Assembly: GCF_006352025.1 (NCBI RefSeq)
Contig: NZ_CP040936.1
Coordinates: 3,536,001-3,600,000, forward strand
From: Hymenobacter sp. DG01
GTDB lineage: Bacteria > Bacteroidota > Bacteroidia > Cytophagales > Hymenobacteraceae
Direction of reading: 5' to 3'
DNA length: 64,000 nt
Both the position numbers and the translations under genes were made by a program. The notes beneath the pieces were generated by a model, which saw only the letters and a program-made list of their open reading frames with translations, was not told the origin of the DNA and searched no databases. How positions within the stretch are numbered: the stretch's first letter is position 1; the number at the start of each line of letters is the position of its first letter. Positions 1-8,165 of this stretch are shown piece after piece.

Positions 1-107
1 TACTGCTCATTATTCTGGTGGTTGGGGTAGATAAGAAGCTGTTCCAGGGCCTAGCTGATAAGCTGCTGAACAATACCATTTATAAATCTGATAAACGCCA
101 AGCCTAA
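1..107 (+). CDS. C-terminal end of a membrane protein, partial
   Basis: An open frame enters from the left edge (codons from base 3) and stops with TAA at 105-107. The visible 34 residues begin with a hydrophobic stretch (LLIILVVGV), then a short basic tail ending in KRQA. This looks like the last membrane helix and cytoplasmic tail of a small integral membrane protein. The next gene starts 9 bases after this stop, so the two are probably co-transcribed. A holin-like small membrane protein is one possibility, but too little is visible to name a family. Confidence 0.55.
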   Translation, partial: LLIILVVGVDKKLFQGLADKLLNNTIYKSDKRQA

Positions 108-115
108 CCCCTCGT

Positions 116-859
116 ATGGCCGATCTGCATAACCCGCTGTTTGAAGATGAAAAAGAGTTTCTGGAGCGCCAGAAACTGGAGTATGAACGCGCCCTGATGG
201 GCGAGGTCGAAGGCATTAAGGCCAAAACCCAGGTAGTGAGCAAGTACGTGGCCATTGGGGCCGGCGTGCTGGGCGGCGTCTGGCTGCTCTCGAAGGCCTT
301 CGGCGGAAAAAAAAAAGACCGCGCCCTCGACAACGATGAGGAATACGCCCGGCACCAGCTTAACAGCTCCCGGCGGCCCCGACGCCAGAAAGCTTCCACG
401 GCCGTAGATACGGCCATTACCGACGACCTGGGCTTCGGTACCGGCCGCCACCAGTACGACCGGGGCCAGCGGCACCCGCAGGCACACGAGCGGGCCCAGC
501 TTGCCCCGGATGTGTATCATACCGATGCTGACCCCTTCCGGCCGCTAGGCTTCGAGGAGGCTACCCCCTACCGCTCGGTACCGGCTCCACGCTCGGCAGC
601 GCATCAGGAATCAGGTGCGTCCTCTATCCTGGCCTCATCGGTAAAAGCGTTTCTGCAGTCAGAAACCGGTAAACTGCTGGTGGCACAGGCTTCGGCCGTG
701 CTGATGGCATTTATTGCGAAGAAAGCCGGCGACTATTTACCTATCCTTAAAAATCCCGACCTTGCATCTTCGGGCCCGGTCCATACCGAGCCAGAAACCA
801 AGGATATTGAATTTACCTACCACCACGACGACGCGGATGCGCCTCACCAGCCTGTATGA
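116..859 (+). CDS. Hypothetical membrane-associated protein
   Basis: A 247-residue protein I do not recognise. Residues 1-40 are charged and helical; about 46-63 form a glycine-rich hydrophobic helix followed by GGKKKDR, as in a membrane anchor with a basic cytoplasmic flank. A long polar, low-complexity middle (about 70-180) leads to a second moderately hydrophobic helix near 188-210. It starts 9 bases after the upstream membrane protein and its end overlaps the GGGP-synthase-family gene by 23 bases, so the three probably form one transcription unit and may be translationally coupled. A function in the envelope is inferred from topology alone. Confidence 0.7.
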   Translation: MADLHNPLFEDEKEFLERQKLEYERALMGEVEGIKAKTQVVSKYVAIGAGVLGGVWLLSKAFGGKKKDRALDNDEEYARHQLNSSRRPRRQKASTAVDTAITDDLGFGTGRHQYDRGQRHPQAHERAQLAPDVYHTDADPFRPLGFEEATPYRSVPAPRSAAHQESGASSILASSVKAFLQSETGKLLVAQASAVLMAFIAKKAGDYLPILKNPDLASSGPVHTEPETKDIEFTYHHDDADAPHQPV

Positions 860-1607
860 TGCCCTAAGCAAGCGCCGGACTCATGGCCAGAAGTCTCTGG
901 CGGTACTACTGGACCCCGACAATGTAGATGAGGCCAGTTGCCAGCAGATACTGGAGCTGAGTGAACAGCATCCTGTAGATTACTTTTTTGTGGGCGGCAG
1001 CTTGGTGATGAACTCTCGCCAGGCTGCCCTCATTCGTTTTATCAAAAGCCGCTCGGCCGTGCCGGTGCTGCTGTTTCCCAGCCATAGCCTGCACCTCGAT
1101 GATCAGGCCGACGGTATTCTGCTCCTGTCCCTGATTTCGGGCCGCAACCCCGATTTTCTGATCGGGCAGCACGTAATTGCCGCCCCGCTGCTGCGCCAAA
1201 GCAACCTCCAGATTCTGCCCACCGGCTACATGCTGGTTGATACAGGCCGCCAGACGACGGCCAGCTACATCAGTGGTACTACCCCCCTACCCTACGACAA
1301 GCCCGGTATTGCGGCCTGCACGGCCATGGCCGGCGAGCAGCTGGGCCTGCGCCTGATGTACCTCGATGGGGGTAGCGGCGCCCTCTACCCCGTGGCACCC
1401 GCCATGATCCGGGCCGTACGCCAAGCGGTAGAAGTACCTCTGATTGTGGGCGGCGGCATCAATACCATCGAAAAAGCCCAGGCCGCTCTGCAAGCCGGTG
1501 CTGATGTAATCGTCGTCGGCAACCAGATTGAAAAGGAGCCAACCTTTTTGGCCGATATGGCGCGCACGGTGCACCAGTTCAATCAGTCCCGAATTTTGAC
1601 GGAGTAA
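837..1607 (+). CDS. Geranylgeranylglyceryl/heptaprenylglyceryl phosphate synthase family protein (PcrB-like)
   Basis: A 256-residue TIM-barrel prenyltransferase of the GGGPS/PcrB family, which joins a polyprenyl diphosphate to sn-glycerol-1-phosphate to make an ether lipid precursor. Visible family features: LLDPDN near residue 24, FVGGSLV, the YLDGGSGA segment, and the phosphate-binding loop IVGGGI followed by AGADVIVVGN. The frame stays open upstream to 714, but the ATG at 837 gives the normal family start (MRLTSLYDAL). The first 23 bases overlap the end of the preceding gene. Family membership is secure; chain length and real product cannot be read from sequence, and the role of this family in Bacteroidota is poorly defined. 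Confidence 0.88.
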   Translation: MRLTSLYDALSKRRTHGQKSLAVLLDPDNVDEASCQQILELSEQHPVDYFFVGGSLVMNSRQAALIRFIKSRSAVPVLLFPSHSLHLDDQADGILLLSLISGRNPDFLIGQHVIAAPLLRQSNLQILPTGYMLVDTGRQTTASYISGTTPLPYDKPGIAACTAMAGEQLGLRLMYLDGGSGALYPVAPAMIRAVRQAVEVPLIVGGGINTIEKAQAALQAGADVIVVGNQIEKEPTFLADMARTVHQFNQSRILTE

Positions 1608-1687
1608 GCCGGCCCATAAAGCTTTGTAAGCAGCACACACTTCGCTCAGCACCCAGCACATCCGTTTTTGCCTGCCATCAACCCAAC

Positions 1688-1723
1688 AAAAAAGCGCCCC
1701 GCGGTAACGGGGCGCTTTTTTGT
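1688..1723. terminator. Bidirectional intrinsic terminator
   Basis: The hairpin AAAGCGCCCCG / CGGGGCGCTTT with a short loop is flanked by A-runs on the left and T-runs on the right. It lies between the convergent GGGPS-family gene and the AraC-type gene, so it can end transcription from both sides. Confidence 0.9.
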
Positions 1724-1762
1724 TGATCTAAAGACCACTAGACCTATTCACAGAATCCGTGA

Positions 1763-2686
1763 TTAGATGTTCATGGCCGACTCGCGGCGGCGCATCTTAC
1801 CAGCCGGAATGCCAAACATCATCTTGAAGCGGCGGCAGAAGTAAGCGGTGTCTTTGTAGCCCACTTCCTTCCCAATGTCGCGGATGCTTTTCTTGGTGGT
1901 GCGCAGCAGGAATACAGCGCGCTCCATGCGCTGGTATTCGATGTAGTCTTGGGGGTTAATGCCGGTCAGCATCTTAAAGTACTGGCCTACATAGTCTTCG
2001 CTTACGTTGGCTACGCCCGAGAGAACCTTGTTTGAGAGGTCGCCGCCAATGTTCTCCTTGATGTAGTTGAACAGATCAATGAGGCGCGGATCTTTGAAGT
2101 AGGTGCTGTTGGTAGCCAGCTGCTCCACAAACATCTTGTTCTTCAGGATGTAGCGCACAATCTCCACCACAATGTTCTCGGTGTAGATAGTGATGAGGCG
2201 CTCCCGGCCCGGCAGCTCCTGCAGGCTTTCCTCTACCACCTTAATGACCAGGTTCGCCAGCTTGGAGTTACCGGTAATCAAGAAGGCCGGCACGTCCAGG
2301 GAGGCAAAGAAGTTAACAGAGTCGAACACCTTGGCCTCGAAGCTGACGAAAGAATGGCTTTCCTCAGCATCACCAATCAGATCCAGGTCTGAGTTGGAGT
2401 GGAAGAACTTATCCTTGTTCGTGATGAGGTCGTCGTTGGTGATGCTCTTGCTCGAGGTTTCGCCGTAGGTTACCTTAGTAGCGCGGCCACCCGGAATAAA
2501 GAGCATTTCGCCTTCCTCTACCAGCTGATCTTCATCGCCGAAAGAGATACGGCCCTTGTGCAACAGAATAAGATTGTTGCCTACATCATAGGAATTGCGC
2601 ACCGTAAAGGGCTGCTGCAACACCAGATTTTTCGCCTTGATGTACCGAACACCCAGCGACTCAATCACTTTATTATAATCTTCCAT
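1763..2686 (-). CDS. AraC family transcriptional regulator
   Basis: A 307-residue protein. The N-terminal half (about 1-150) is a cupin-like sensor region (GRISFGDEDQLVEEGEMLFIPGG). The C-terminal ~100 residues carry two helix-turn-helix units of the AraC/XylS type: LSGVANVSEDYVGQYFKMLTG, with the IN-PQDYI connecting segment, and SIRDIGKEVGYKDTAYFCRRFK with the usual ending. It is transcribed alone, with terminators on both flanks. The AT-rich upstream region 2687-2777 contains GTTATTTTGC on the minus strand, a near match to the Bacteroidota -7 element. Ligand and targets are unknown. Confidence 0.9.
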   Translation of the reverse strand: MEDYNKVIESLGVRYIKAKNLVLQQPFTVRNSYDVGNNLILLHKGRISFGDEDQLVEEGEMLFIPGGRATKVTYGETSSKSITNDDLITNKDKFFHSNSDLDLIGDAEESHSFVSFEAKVFDSVNFFASLDVPAFLITGNSKLANLVIKVVEESLQELPGRERLITIYTENIVVEIVRYILKNKMFVEQLATNSTYFKDPRLIDLFNYIKENIGGDLSNKVLSGVANVSEDYVGQYFKMLTGINPQDYIEYQRMERAVFLLRTTKKSIRDIGKEVGYKDTAYFCRRFKMMFGIPAGKMRRRESAMNI

Positions 2687-2777
2687 CTTTGACGGGCATT
2701 TAAAATCTCGGGCGTGGGGGTAGAAATAGTACCCCGCAGTTATCTAATGCAAAATAACATATAAAAATTCACACAAA

Positions 2778-2812
2778 CACAAAACCCAGCCTAAAAAGGG
2801 CTGGGTTTTGTG
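2778..2812. terminator. Intrinsic terminator after acyl-CoA dehydrogenase
   Basis: Inverted repeat CACAAAACCCAGCC / GGCTGGGTTTTGTG with a short A-rich loop, just downstream of the acyl-CoA dehydrogenase stop. T-rich on both strands, but placed in the promoter region of the AraC gene. Confidence 0.8.
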
Positions 2813-2843
2813 CAATACTTCTGACTTTTAGGCAATTCAAAAC

Positions 2844-3983
2844 CTATTTCAGGATTTCCCGAGAGATTACAATTTTCTGAATCTCAGAAGTTCCCTCATA
2901 AATCTGGGTGATTTTGGCGTCGCGCATCAGGCGCTCCACGTGGTATTCCTTCACGAAACCGTAGCCCCCGTGAATTTGAACGGCTTCTACGGAGCTATCC
3001 ATAGCGGTTTTGGAGGCGAACAGCTTAGCCATAGCGCCCGACTTGGCGTAGTCGCGGTGGGCGTCCTTGTCGGCGGCGGCCTGCAGGCACAGCAAGCGGG
3101 CCGCGTCGATGGCGGTTGCCATATCGGCTAGCTTGAACTGAATAGCCTGGTGCTGAGAAATCGGCACCCCGAAAGCTTTACGCTCCTTGGAGTACTTCAG
3201 AGCCAGCTCGTAGGAGCCAGAGGCAATGCCCAGAGCCTGGGCGGCAATGCCAATGCGGCCGCCGGCCAGTACCTGCATGGCGAACTTGAAGCCGAAGCCG
3301 TCCTCGCCGATGCGGTTTTCCTTGGGCACTTTCACGTCGTTGAACATCAGCGAGCAGGTGTCGGAGCCGCGGATACCCAGCTTGTTTTCCTTGGGACCCT
3401 GCACAAAGCCTTCCATGCCCTTCTCCACGATGAGCACGTTGATGCCACGGTGCTTCAGCTCGGGGTTGGTTTGGGCTACCACCAGATATACCGAGGCGGT
3501 GGTGCCATTGGTAATCCAGTTTTTGGTGCCATTGAGCAGGTAGTAGTCGCCTTTGTCCTCGGCGGTGGTACGCTGGCTGGTAGCATCGGAGCCGGCTTCG
3601 GGCTCAGAAAGGGCAAAAGCCCCGATGATTTCGCCGGAGGTCAGGCCGGGCAGGTACTTGCGCTTCTGCTCTTCGGTGCCGTACTTCTCCAGGCCCCAGC
3701 ATACCAGCGAGTTATTCACCGACATGATAACCGAGCAGGAAGCATCTACTTTGCTGATTTCTTCCATGGCCAGCACGTAGCTCACGGTATCCATCCCACC
3801 ACCGCCGTACTCGGGGCTTACCATCATGCCCATGAAGCCCAGCTCGCCCATCTTCTTGATTTGCTCGGCGGGAAATTTTTGGTGTTCATCCCGCTCAATA
3901 ACACCAGCCCACAGTTCAGACTGGGCAAATTCGCGGGCGGCGGCCTGAACGGCCAGTTGTTCTTCGGTAAGCTGAAAATCCAT
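2844..3983 (-). CDS. Acyl-CoA dehydrogenase
   Basis: A 379-residue flavoenzyme introducing the alpha-beta double bond of an acyl-CoA and passing electrons to ETF. Family signatures: FALSEPEAGSDA (FAD and substrate binding), KNWITNG, GIRGSDTC, FGVPISQHQAIQ, QIHGGYGFVKEYHVER, and near the end the catalytic-loop signature IYEGTSEIQ with the usual short-chain-type Glu. The open frame reaches 4052 through a TTG, but the ATG at 3983 (MDFQLTEEQ) is the normal start. Monocistronic, with a terminator directly behind. Specificity for butyryl- or branched short-chain substrates is likely but not decided by sequence. Confidence 0.95.
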   Translation of the reverse strand: MDFQLTEEQLAVQAAAREFAQSELWAGVIERDEHQKFPAEQIKKMGELGFMGMMVSPEYGGGGMDTVSYVLAMEEISKVDASCSVIMSVNNSLVCWGLEKYGTEEQKRKYLPGLTSGEIIGAFALSEPEAGSDATSQRTTAEDKGDYYLLNGTKNWITNGTTASVYLVVAQTNPELKHRGINVLIVEKGMEGFVQGPKENKLGIRGSDTCSLMFNDVKVPKENRIGEDGFGFKFAMQVLAGGRIGIAAQALGIASGSYELALKYSKERKAFGVPISQHQAIQFKLADMATAIDAARLLCLQAAADKDAHRDYAKSGAMAKLFASKTAMDSSVEAVQIHGGYGFVKEYHVERLMRDAKITQIYEGTSEIQKIVISREILK

Positions 3984-4244
3984 GCGCTGGTAAGGGTGGG
4001 GTGGGAAAAGCAATTCGTAGGAAGCTGGCGTAAATTCGCCGGCAGCCCTCAAAATTAACTGACAAGTGTGCAGATCACGCAGCCAGGCCTCAATTTTTTA
4101 GTAGGCTAGCCGAATAAGGTATCCTGTCCGGTTTTTGTTTCCTCTCTGGTTGAGTTTTGTAATTTTTTCGGTGGATCAATCTGGGCCTACCCCCTACGGC
4201 CAAGGCAAAGCCGGCAGCGGCTGGTTTTGCATCAGGCAATCAGT

Positions 4245-4277
4245 AAAAAGCCGCTCCAGTATCCGGAGCGGCTTTTC
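4245..4277. terminator. Intrinsic terminator
   Basis: AAAAAGCCGCTCC / GGAGCGGCTTTT hairpin downstream of the zinc metallopeptidase gene. Apart from this terminator, the 315-base gap 3984-4298 holds the acyl-CoA dehydrogenase upstream region and no gene that I can see. Confidence 0.85.
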
Positions 4278-4298
4278 TAAAGTGAGCAATGCTCAGCA

Positions 4299-4997
4299 CT
4301 AACGCCGGTCGCGGCTGCCCAGAAAGATGCTCACGTAGTAGAGCAGGGTAGCCAGGGAGCTGAGGGCAGCTACCACGTAGGTCATAGCGGCCCACCAGAG
4401 GGCGTCTTTCGCCATGCTGTGCTCCTGCGGGGTTACAATGCCGCGCTTGTCAATCCAGGCCAGGGCCCTTTTGGAGGCATCAAACTCCACGGGTAGGGTT
4501 ACAAAGGAAAACAGGGTAGTAAGCGAAAACAACACAATGCCTACCCCCAGCGGAATCAGGGTTGTCCGGATCATCAGTACGCCTGCCATCAGCACCAAGG
4601 GCATGAACTTGGACACCGCGCTCAAGGCCGGCACCATGGCAGAACGGAACTGCAGGGCGCTATAGGCCGTGGCGTGCTGCACGGCGTGGCCGCACTCGTG
4701 GGCGGCTACGGCCGCGGCGGCCGCACTGCGCTCGGCGTACACGGCCTCGCTCAAATTCACTGTTTTATCGGCGGGGTTGTAGTGGTCGGTCAGGCGGCCT
4801 TCCGTGCTGATCACGCGCACATCGGTAATGCCGTGGTCGGCCAGCATGAGCTCGGCAATCTGTTTGCCCGAGAGGCCCGACTGCAGCCCGATCCGGGAAT
4901 ACTGATTGAACCTGCTTCGCAGCCGCCACTGAATCAGCCACCCGGCTATCGTCGCCAGAATGATGATTAGAAAAACGGGGCTTGAGTTGTAGTACAT
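4299..4997 (-). CDS. Neutral zinc metallopeptidase (YugP-like membrane protease)
   Basis: A 232-residue membrane protein of the YugP-type zinc metallopeptidase family. It has an N-terminal helix (FLIIILATIAGWLI), the catalytic motif HECGHAVQH near residue 110, two or three further hydrophobic helices, and the region LPVEFDASKRAL seen in this family. The ATG at 4997 (MYYNSSP) is preferred over the upstream in-frame ATG at 5036, which would place a hydrophilic leader before the first helix. It is followed by a terminator and lies 71 bases after rfaE2 in the same direction. The substrate is unknown. Confidence 0.88.
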   Translation of the reverse strand: MYYNSSPVFLIIILATIAGWLIQWRLRSRFNQYSRIGLQSGLSGKQIAELMLADHGITDVRVISTEGRLTDHYNPADKTVNLSEAVYAERSAAAAAVAAHECGHAVQHATAYSALQFRSAMVPALSAVSKFMPLVLMAGVLMIRTTLIPLGVGIVLFSLTTLFSFVTLPVEFDASKRALAWIDKRGIVTPQEHSMAKDALWWAAMTYVVAALSSLATLLYYVSIFLGSRDRR

Positions 4998-5068
4998 AGG
5001 GCAGAGAATTAGAGGTGATGAGCGGCCCGGCAGCAAAGAGGGACGGCAGCTTTTCCCTACCCTTCTGC

Positions 5069-5548
5069 TTAGTTGCTACCCAAAATCCGCTCGACGATGC
5101 GCGTAGTGCTGTAGCCGGTTACCAGTGGTACGGTCAGCACCTGGCCGCCGTTTTGTAACACCACTTCGTGGCCCACAATTCCACTGATCTGATAGTCGTC
5201 GCCCTTCACCAGAACGTCGGGCAGGATGGCTTCAATCAGGGCCAGTGGCGTTTGCTCATCGAAGAGCACTACGGCATCCACAAACAAAAGCGAGGCCAAG
5301 ACCCGCGCCCGTGACACTTCGTCCTGCAGGGGCCGGCCGGGCTTGAGGCAACTGACGGAGGCATCGGTATTCAGACCCACCACCAGCCGCTGGCCCAGGT
5401 GTCGGGCTTTTTCGAGGTAATCAACGTGGCCCAGGTGCAACAGGTCGAAGCAGCCGTTGGTGAATACAACCCGCTCGCCCTGGGCCTTCCAGGCGGCTAC
5501 CTGGGGTAGTAAAGCCTCCAGGGGCATAATCTTATCTTTCGTCCACAT
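5069..5548 (-). CDS. rfaE2: D-glycero-beta-D-manno-heptose 1-phosphate adenylyltransferase
   Basis: A 159-residue nucleotidyltransferase making ADP-heptose for the LPS inner core. It has the NGCFDLLHLGH nucleotide-binding motif (HxGH) at the N-terminus and the conserved segments LKGDDY-like VKGDDYQ and TGYSTTRIVERI at the end. The length matches the stand-alone RfaE2/HldE C-terminal domain; the kinase half is not fused. It starts 20 bases after the flippase-like gene stop, so both probably share a transcript. Confidence 0.92.
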   Translation of the reverse strand: MWTKDKIMPLEALLPQVAAWKAQGERVVFTNGCFDLLHLGHVDYLEKARHLGQRLVVGLNTDASVSCLKPGRPLQDEVSRARVLASLLFVDAVVLFDEQTPLALIEAILPDVLVKGDDYQISGIVGHEVVLQNGGQVLTVPLVTGYSTTRIVERILGSN

Positions 5549-5568
5549 GATACTGGGCTGGCTGAGTT

Positions 5569-6585
5569 CTAGGATAAGGCCACCTGCTTTACCCGGCGGC
5601 CCGATTTCATCATGCTGGCTACAAAGCTGATGCCGCCCATGAGTACGACCAGCAAGGTTTGAGAGCCGTGTACCACTAAAGCATAGGCAATACCGGCTTC
5701 CTTGCTGATGCCATACACCAGCAGCGTGCTTTGCACCATCAGGTGAAAGGCCCCGAAGCCGCCCTGCACTGGTGCGGCCATGCCCAGCGCCCCAAAGGTG
5801 AGCACGGCCAGGCCGGCGGCGGGGGTAAGGCCGGCCGTGGCCGGAAAGGCGAAAAACGCCAGGTAGTCCATCAGGTAATACACCAGCCAGGTAAAGGCCG
5901 TGTGCAATAGAAACAGGCCAGGGTTACGGAGCTTCCGGATGCTGAATACGCCATCCAGCAGGCCGCGCACAAAGTTTTCCAGTTTCACAAACAGAGCATG
6001 CTGGCGCAGCCGCTCCAGGTTGCGGAATAGCAGGTAGCCTGTAAGCAGCAGCAGCGCCACCACGGTTGCCAGCAGTGCCACCAGTAGCCCCTGGTGCGCC
6101 GCCAGTGAGTTATACCGATCTGAAAACAAGCTTACCACAAAGGCCCAGAATTTCTGAAAGTCCAGCAGCAGCGTCAGGCCCATCAGGGCCGCTAGAATCA
6201 GCAGATCAATAACCCGCTCGGCAATAACGGCCCCAAGCGACACCTGTACCGGCACCCGGCCCGTGCGCTGCAGCACCGAGCATCGGATTACTTCTCCCAT
6301 CCGGGGTAGCACTAAGTTAGCCAGGTAGCCCACCATCATGGCGTGATATACATCCCAATAGGAGGCGCGCTGCCGGCTGGCTTCCAGCTGCATCTGCCAG
6401 CGGTGAGCCCGGCTGAAGTAGCCCGTAGCCGAGAGTAGAATCGTCAGGCCCAGCCAGCCGTAGTTTGCCGTGCGCACGTACTCACCTACCAGCCGCAGTT
6501 CCTGCCCGCGCAGGGCGTACCACATCAATAGCCCTGACAATAGCAGCAGCAAGCCGTATTTCAGAACGTTCAGAAATCGTTTCAT
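5569..6585 (-). CDS. Lysylphosphatidylglycerol synthase transmembrane / flippase-like domain protein
   Basis: A 338-residue polytopic membrane protein with about eight hydrophobic helices. Family signs are HRWQMQLEA after the second helix, LVLPRMGEVIRCSVLQR, and VIAERVIDLL, all typical of the UPF0104 / AglD-MprF flippase-like family. The soluble aminoacyl-transferase domain of MprF is absent, so lipid translocation or a glycolipid role is more likely than lysylation. It precedes rfaE2 with a 20-base gap, which fits an envelope-building unit. Confidence 0.85.
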   Translation of the reverse strand: MKRFLNVLKYGLLLLLSGLLMWYALRGQELRLVGEYVRTANYGWLGLTILLSATGYFSRAHRWQMQLEASRQRASYWDVYHAMMVGYLANLVLPRMGEVIRCSVLQRTGRVPVQVSLGAVIAERVIDLLILAALMGLTLLLDFQKFWAFVVSLFSDRYNSLAAHQGLLVALLATVVALLLLTGYLLFRNLERLRQHALFVKLENFVRGLLDGVFSIRKLRNPGLFLLHTAFTWLVYYLMDYLAFFAFPATAGLTPAAGLAVLTFGALGMAAPVQGGFGAFHLMVQSTLLVYGISKEAGIAYALVVHGSQTLLVVLMGGISFVASMMKSGRRVKQVALS

Positions 6586-6708
6586 ACGAATAAATAAGCG
6601 CTTGCAGCCCGCCCAAAAAAAGTGGCTGCTGAACCAGAACGAAGCTAACCGGTGGTCAGGCTATTTCATTTCTGGCTCGGCAGCCACCTGTTTCAAAGCG
6701 TAGCGTGC

Positions 6709-7056
6709 TTACCCAACGCGGTTGTGCTGATCAGGGAAGATGACGGTAGGCTTATGGGCCCGGGCCTCCGCGAAGTCGATGAGGGCGTAGGAAATAATAA
6801 TGATGATGTCGCCGACGGCTACTCGCCGGGCGGCCGGGCCATTCAGGCAAATCATGCCCGAGCCCCGCTCGCCCTTAATGGTGTAGGTTTCAAACCGCTC
6901 TCCATTATTGATATTCACGATGGTCACCTTTTCGTTTTCCACCATGTTGGCCGCGTCCAGCAGGTCCTCATCAATAGTGATGCTACCCACGTAGTGCAGC
7001 TCCGCCTGCGTAACCTTTACGCGGTGAATCTTTGACTTGAGAACCTCGATGTGCAT
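6709..7056 (-). CDS. panD: Aspartate 1-decarboxylase
   Basis: A 115-residue pyruvoyl enzyme making beta-alanine from L-aspartate for pantothenate. The self-cleavage site Gly24-Ser25 lies in HYVGSITID, and the conserved ICLNGPAAR and GDIIIIISY segments follow. The ATG at 7056 ([13 protein letters not shown]) is the canonical start; the frame is open further upstream but the extension runs over a promoter element. It lies 137 bases downstream of panC in the same direction and has its own predicted promoter. Confidence 0.95.
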   Translation of the reverse strand: MHIEVLKSKIHRVKVTQAELHYVGSITIDEDLLDAANMVENEKVTIVNINNGERFETYTIKGERGSGMICLNGPAARRVAVGDIIIIISYALIDFAEARAHKPTVIFPDQHNRVG

Positions 7057-7085
7057 GGATAAAAAAGCGGGTGAATTTTGGGCCG

Positions 7086-7093
7086 CAAAGATA
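7086..7093 (-). promoter_or_regulatory. Bacteroidota -7 element upstream of panD
   Basis: Minus-strand TATCTTTG, an exact TAnnTTTG match, 30 bases before the panD start codon. A clear -33 TTTG is not seen. Confidence 0.5.
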
Positions 7094-7193
7094 CGAACCG
7101 GGAATGAGTGATGCGGCAGTGGCCGGAAGTAGCAGCCCAGGCTTCGCCTGCTCACGGAAAGCGCTCTGCCCTGCCACTACCCCTACCCCCGGC

Positions 7194-8045
7194 TTACCGC
7201 TCAACCACTACGTTATCAATCAGGCGGACTCCGCCCAGGTGAGCTGCCAGGCACAAGGCCACCGGCCGGCCGGGCTGCCAATCCGTCAGGGGCTGCAGGG
7301 TCTGGGCATCGGCTACTTCTATGTACTCCAGCTCAATAGCGGGCTGGGAGCTTAAAAACGCACGCACTGCCTCCCGAACGGCCTCCGGGGTGGCTTCGCC
7401 CGCCTGCACCAGCCCTTCGGCCAGCTGCAGGCTCTGGTACAGGCGCGGGGCCAGGGCGCGGGCCGGCGCATCGAGCCGGCGGTTCCGCGACGACATAGCC
7501 AACCCATCGGCCTCGCGCACGGTCGGGAAGGCCACCACCGCCAAATCAAACGACAAATCAGCTACCAACTGCCGCACGATAGTCACCTGCTGCAGGTCTT
7601 TCTGGCCGAAGTACGCCCGGTGAGGCCGGCTCAGGTGAAACAGCTTGCTTACTACCGTCGCTACCCCGTTGAAGTGTCCCGGCCGGTGTGCCCCTTCCAT
7701 TACGCGCTCCAGGGGCCCGAAATCAAAGTGCAGCACCGTAGGCTGGGGGTACATATCGGCCACGGCCGGCAGAAACAAGGCCGTGCAGCCAGCAGGCCCG
7801 AGCAGCTCTGCATCGGCCTCGGGCAGGCGCGGGTAAAGGCGGAAGTCGTCGGGGTTGTTGAACTGGGTAGGGTTCACGAAGATGCTGGCTACAACAACGT
7901 CGCACTCCTGAGCGGATGCGCGCACCAGCTGCAGGTGGCCTTCGTGCAGGGCACCCATAGTTGGCACCAGGCCAATACGCTTACCAGCCTGCCGCCAATT
8001 TTCGGTACGGGCTTGCAACTCAGCCGCGGTGTTCAGTATCTCCAT
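7194..8045 (-). CDS. panC: Pantothenate synthetase (pantoate--beta-alanine ligase)
   Basis: A 283-residue enzyme that condenses pantoate and beta-alanine using ATP. It shows the PTMGALHEGHLQLV signature (HIGH-like) at about residues 28-41, FVNPTQFN, the YFGQKDLQQV segment and MSSRNRRL (KMSKS-like). It is divergent from the GT5 gene and upstream of panD, its natural partner since PanD supplies beta-alanine. Confidence 0.96.
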   Translation of the reverse strand: MEILNTAAELQARTENWRQAGKRIGLVPTMGALHEGHLQLVRASAQECDVVVASIFVNPTQFNNPDDFRLYPRLPEADAELLGPAGCTALFLPAVADMYPQPTVLHFDFGPLERVMEGAHRPGHFNGVATVVSKLFHLSRPHRAYFGQKDLQQVTIVRQLVADLSFDLAVVAFPTVREADGLAMSSRNRRLDAPARALAPRLYQSLQLAEGLVQAGEATPEAVREAVRAFLSSQPAIELEYIEVADAQTLQPLTDWQPGRPVALCLAAHLGGVRLIDNVVVER

Positions 8046-8110
8046 AGAGTAGAATGACCGCTCCAGCGAGTGGCCAAGTAGGTTTGGTTGAAATTTCCCT
8101 CAAAAATGTT

Positions 8111-8118
8111 TAATTTTG
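8111..8118 (+). promoter_or_regulatory. Bacteroidota promoter of the GT5 gene
   Basis: TAATTTTG, an exact TAnnTTTG -7 element, 47 bases before the ATG at 8166, with a TTG at 8088-8090 at the expected -33 distance (20 bases between). Confidence 0.6.
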
Positions 8119-8165
8119 TGCATCCCAAAGTGTTGCCCATTCCTAATCACCCCAACTGACTCTAT

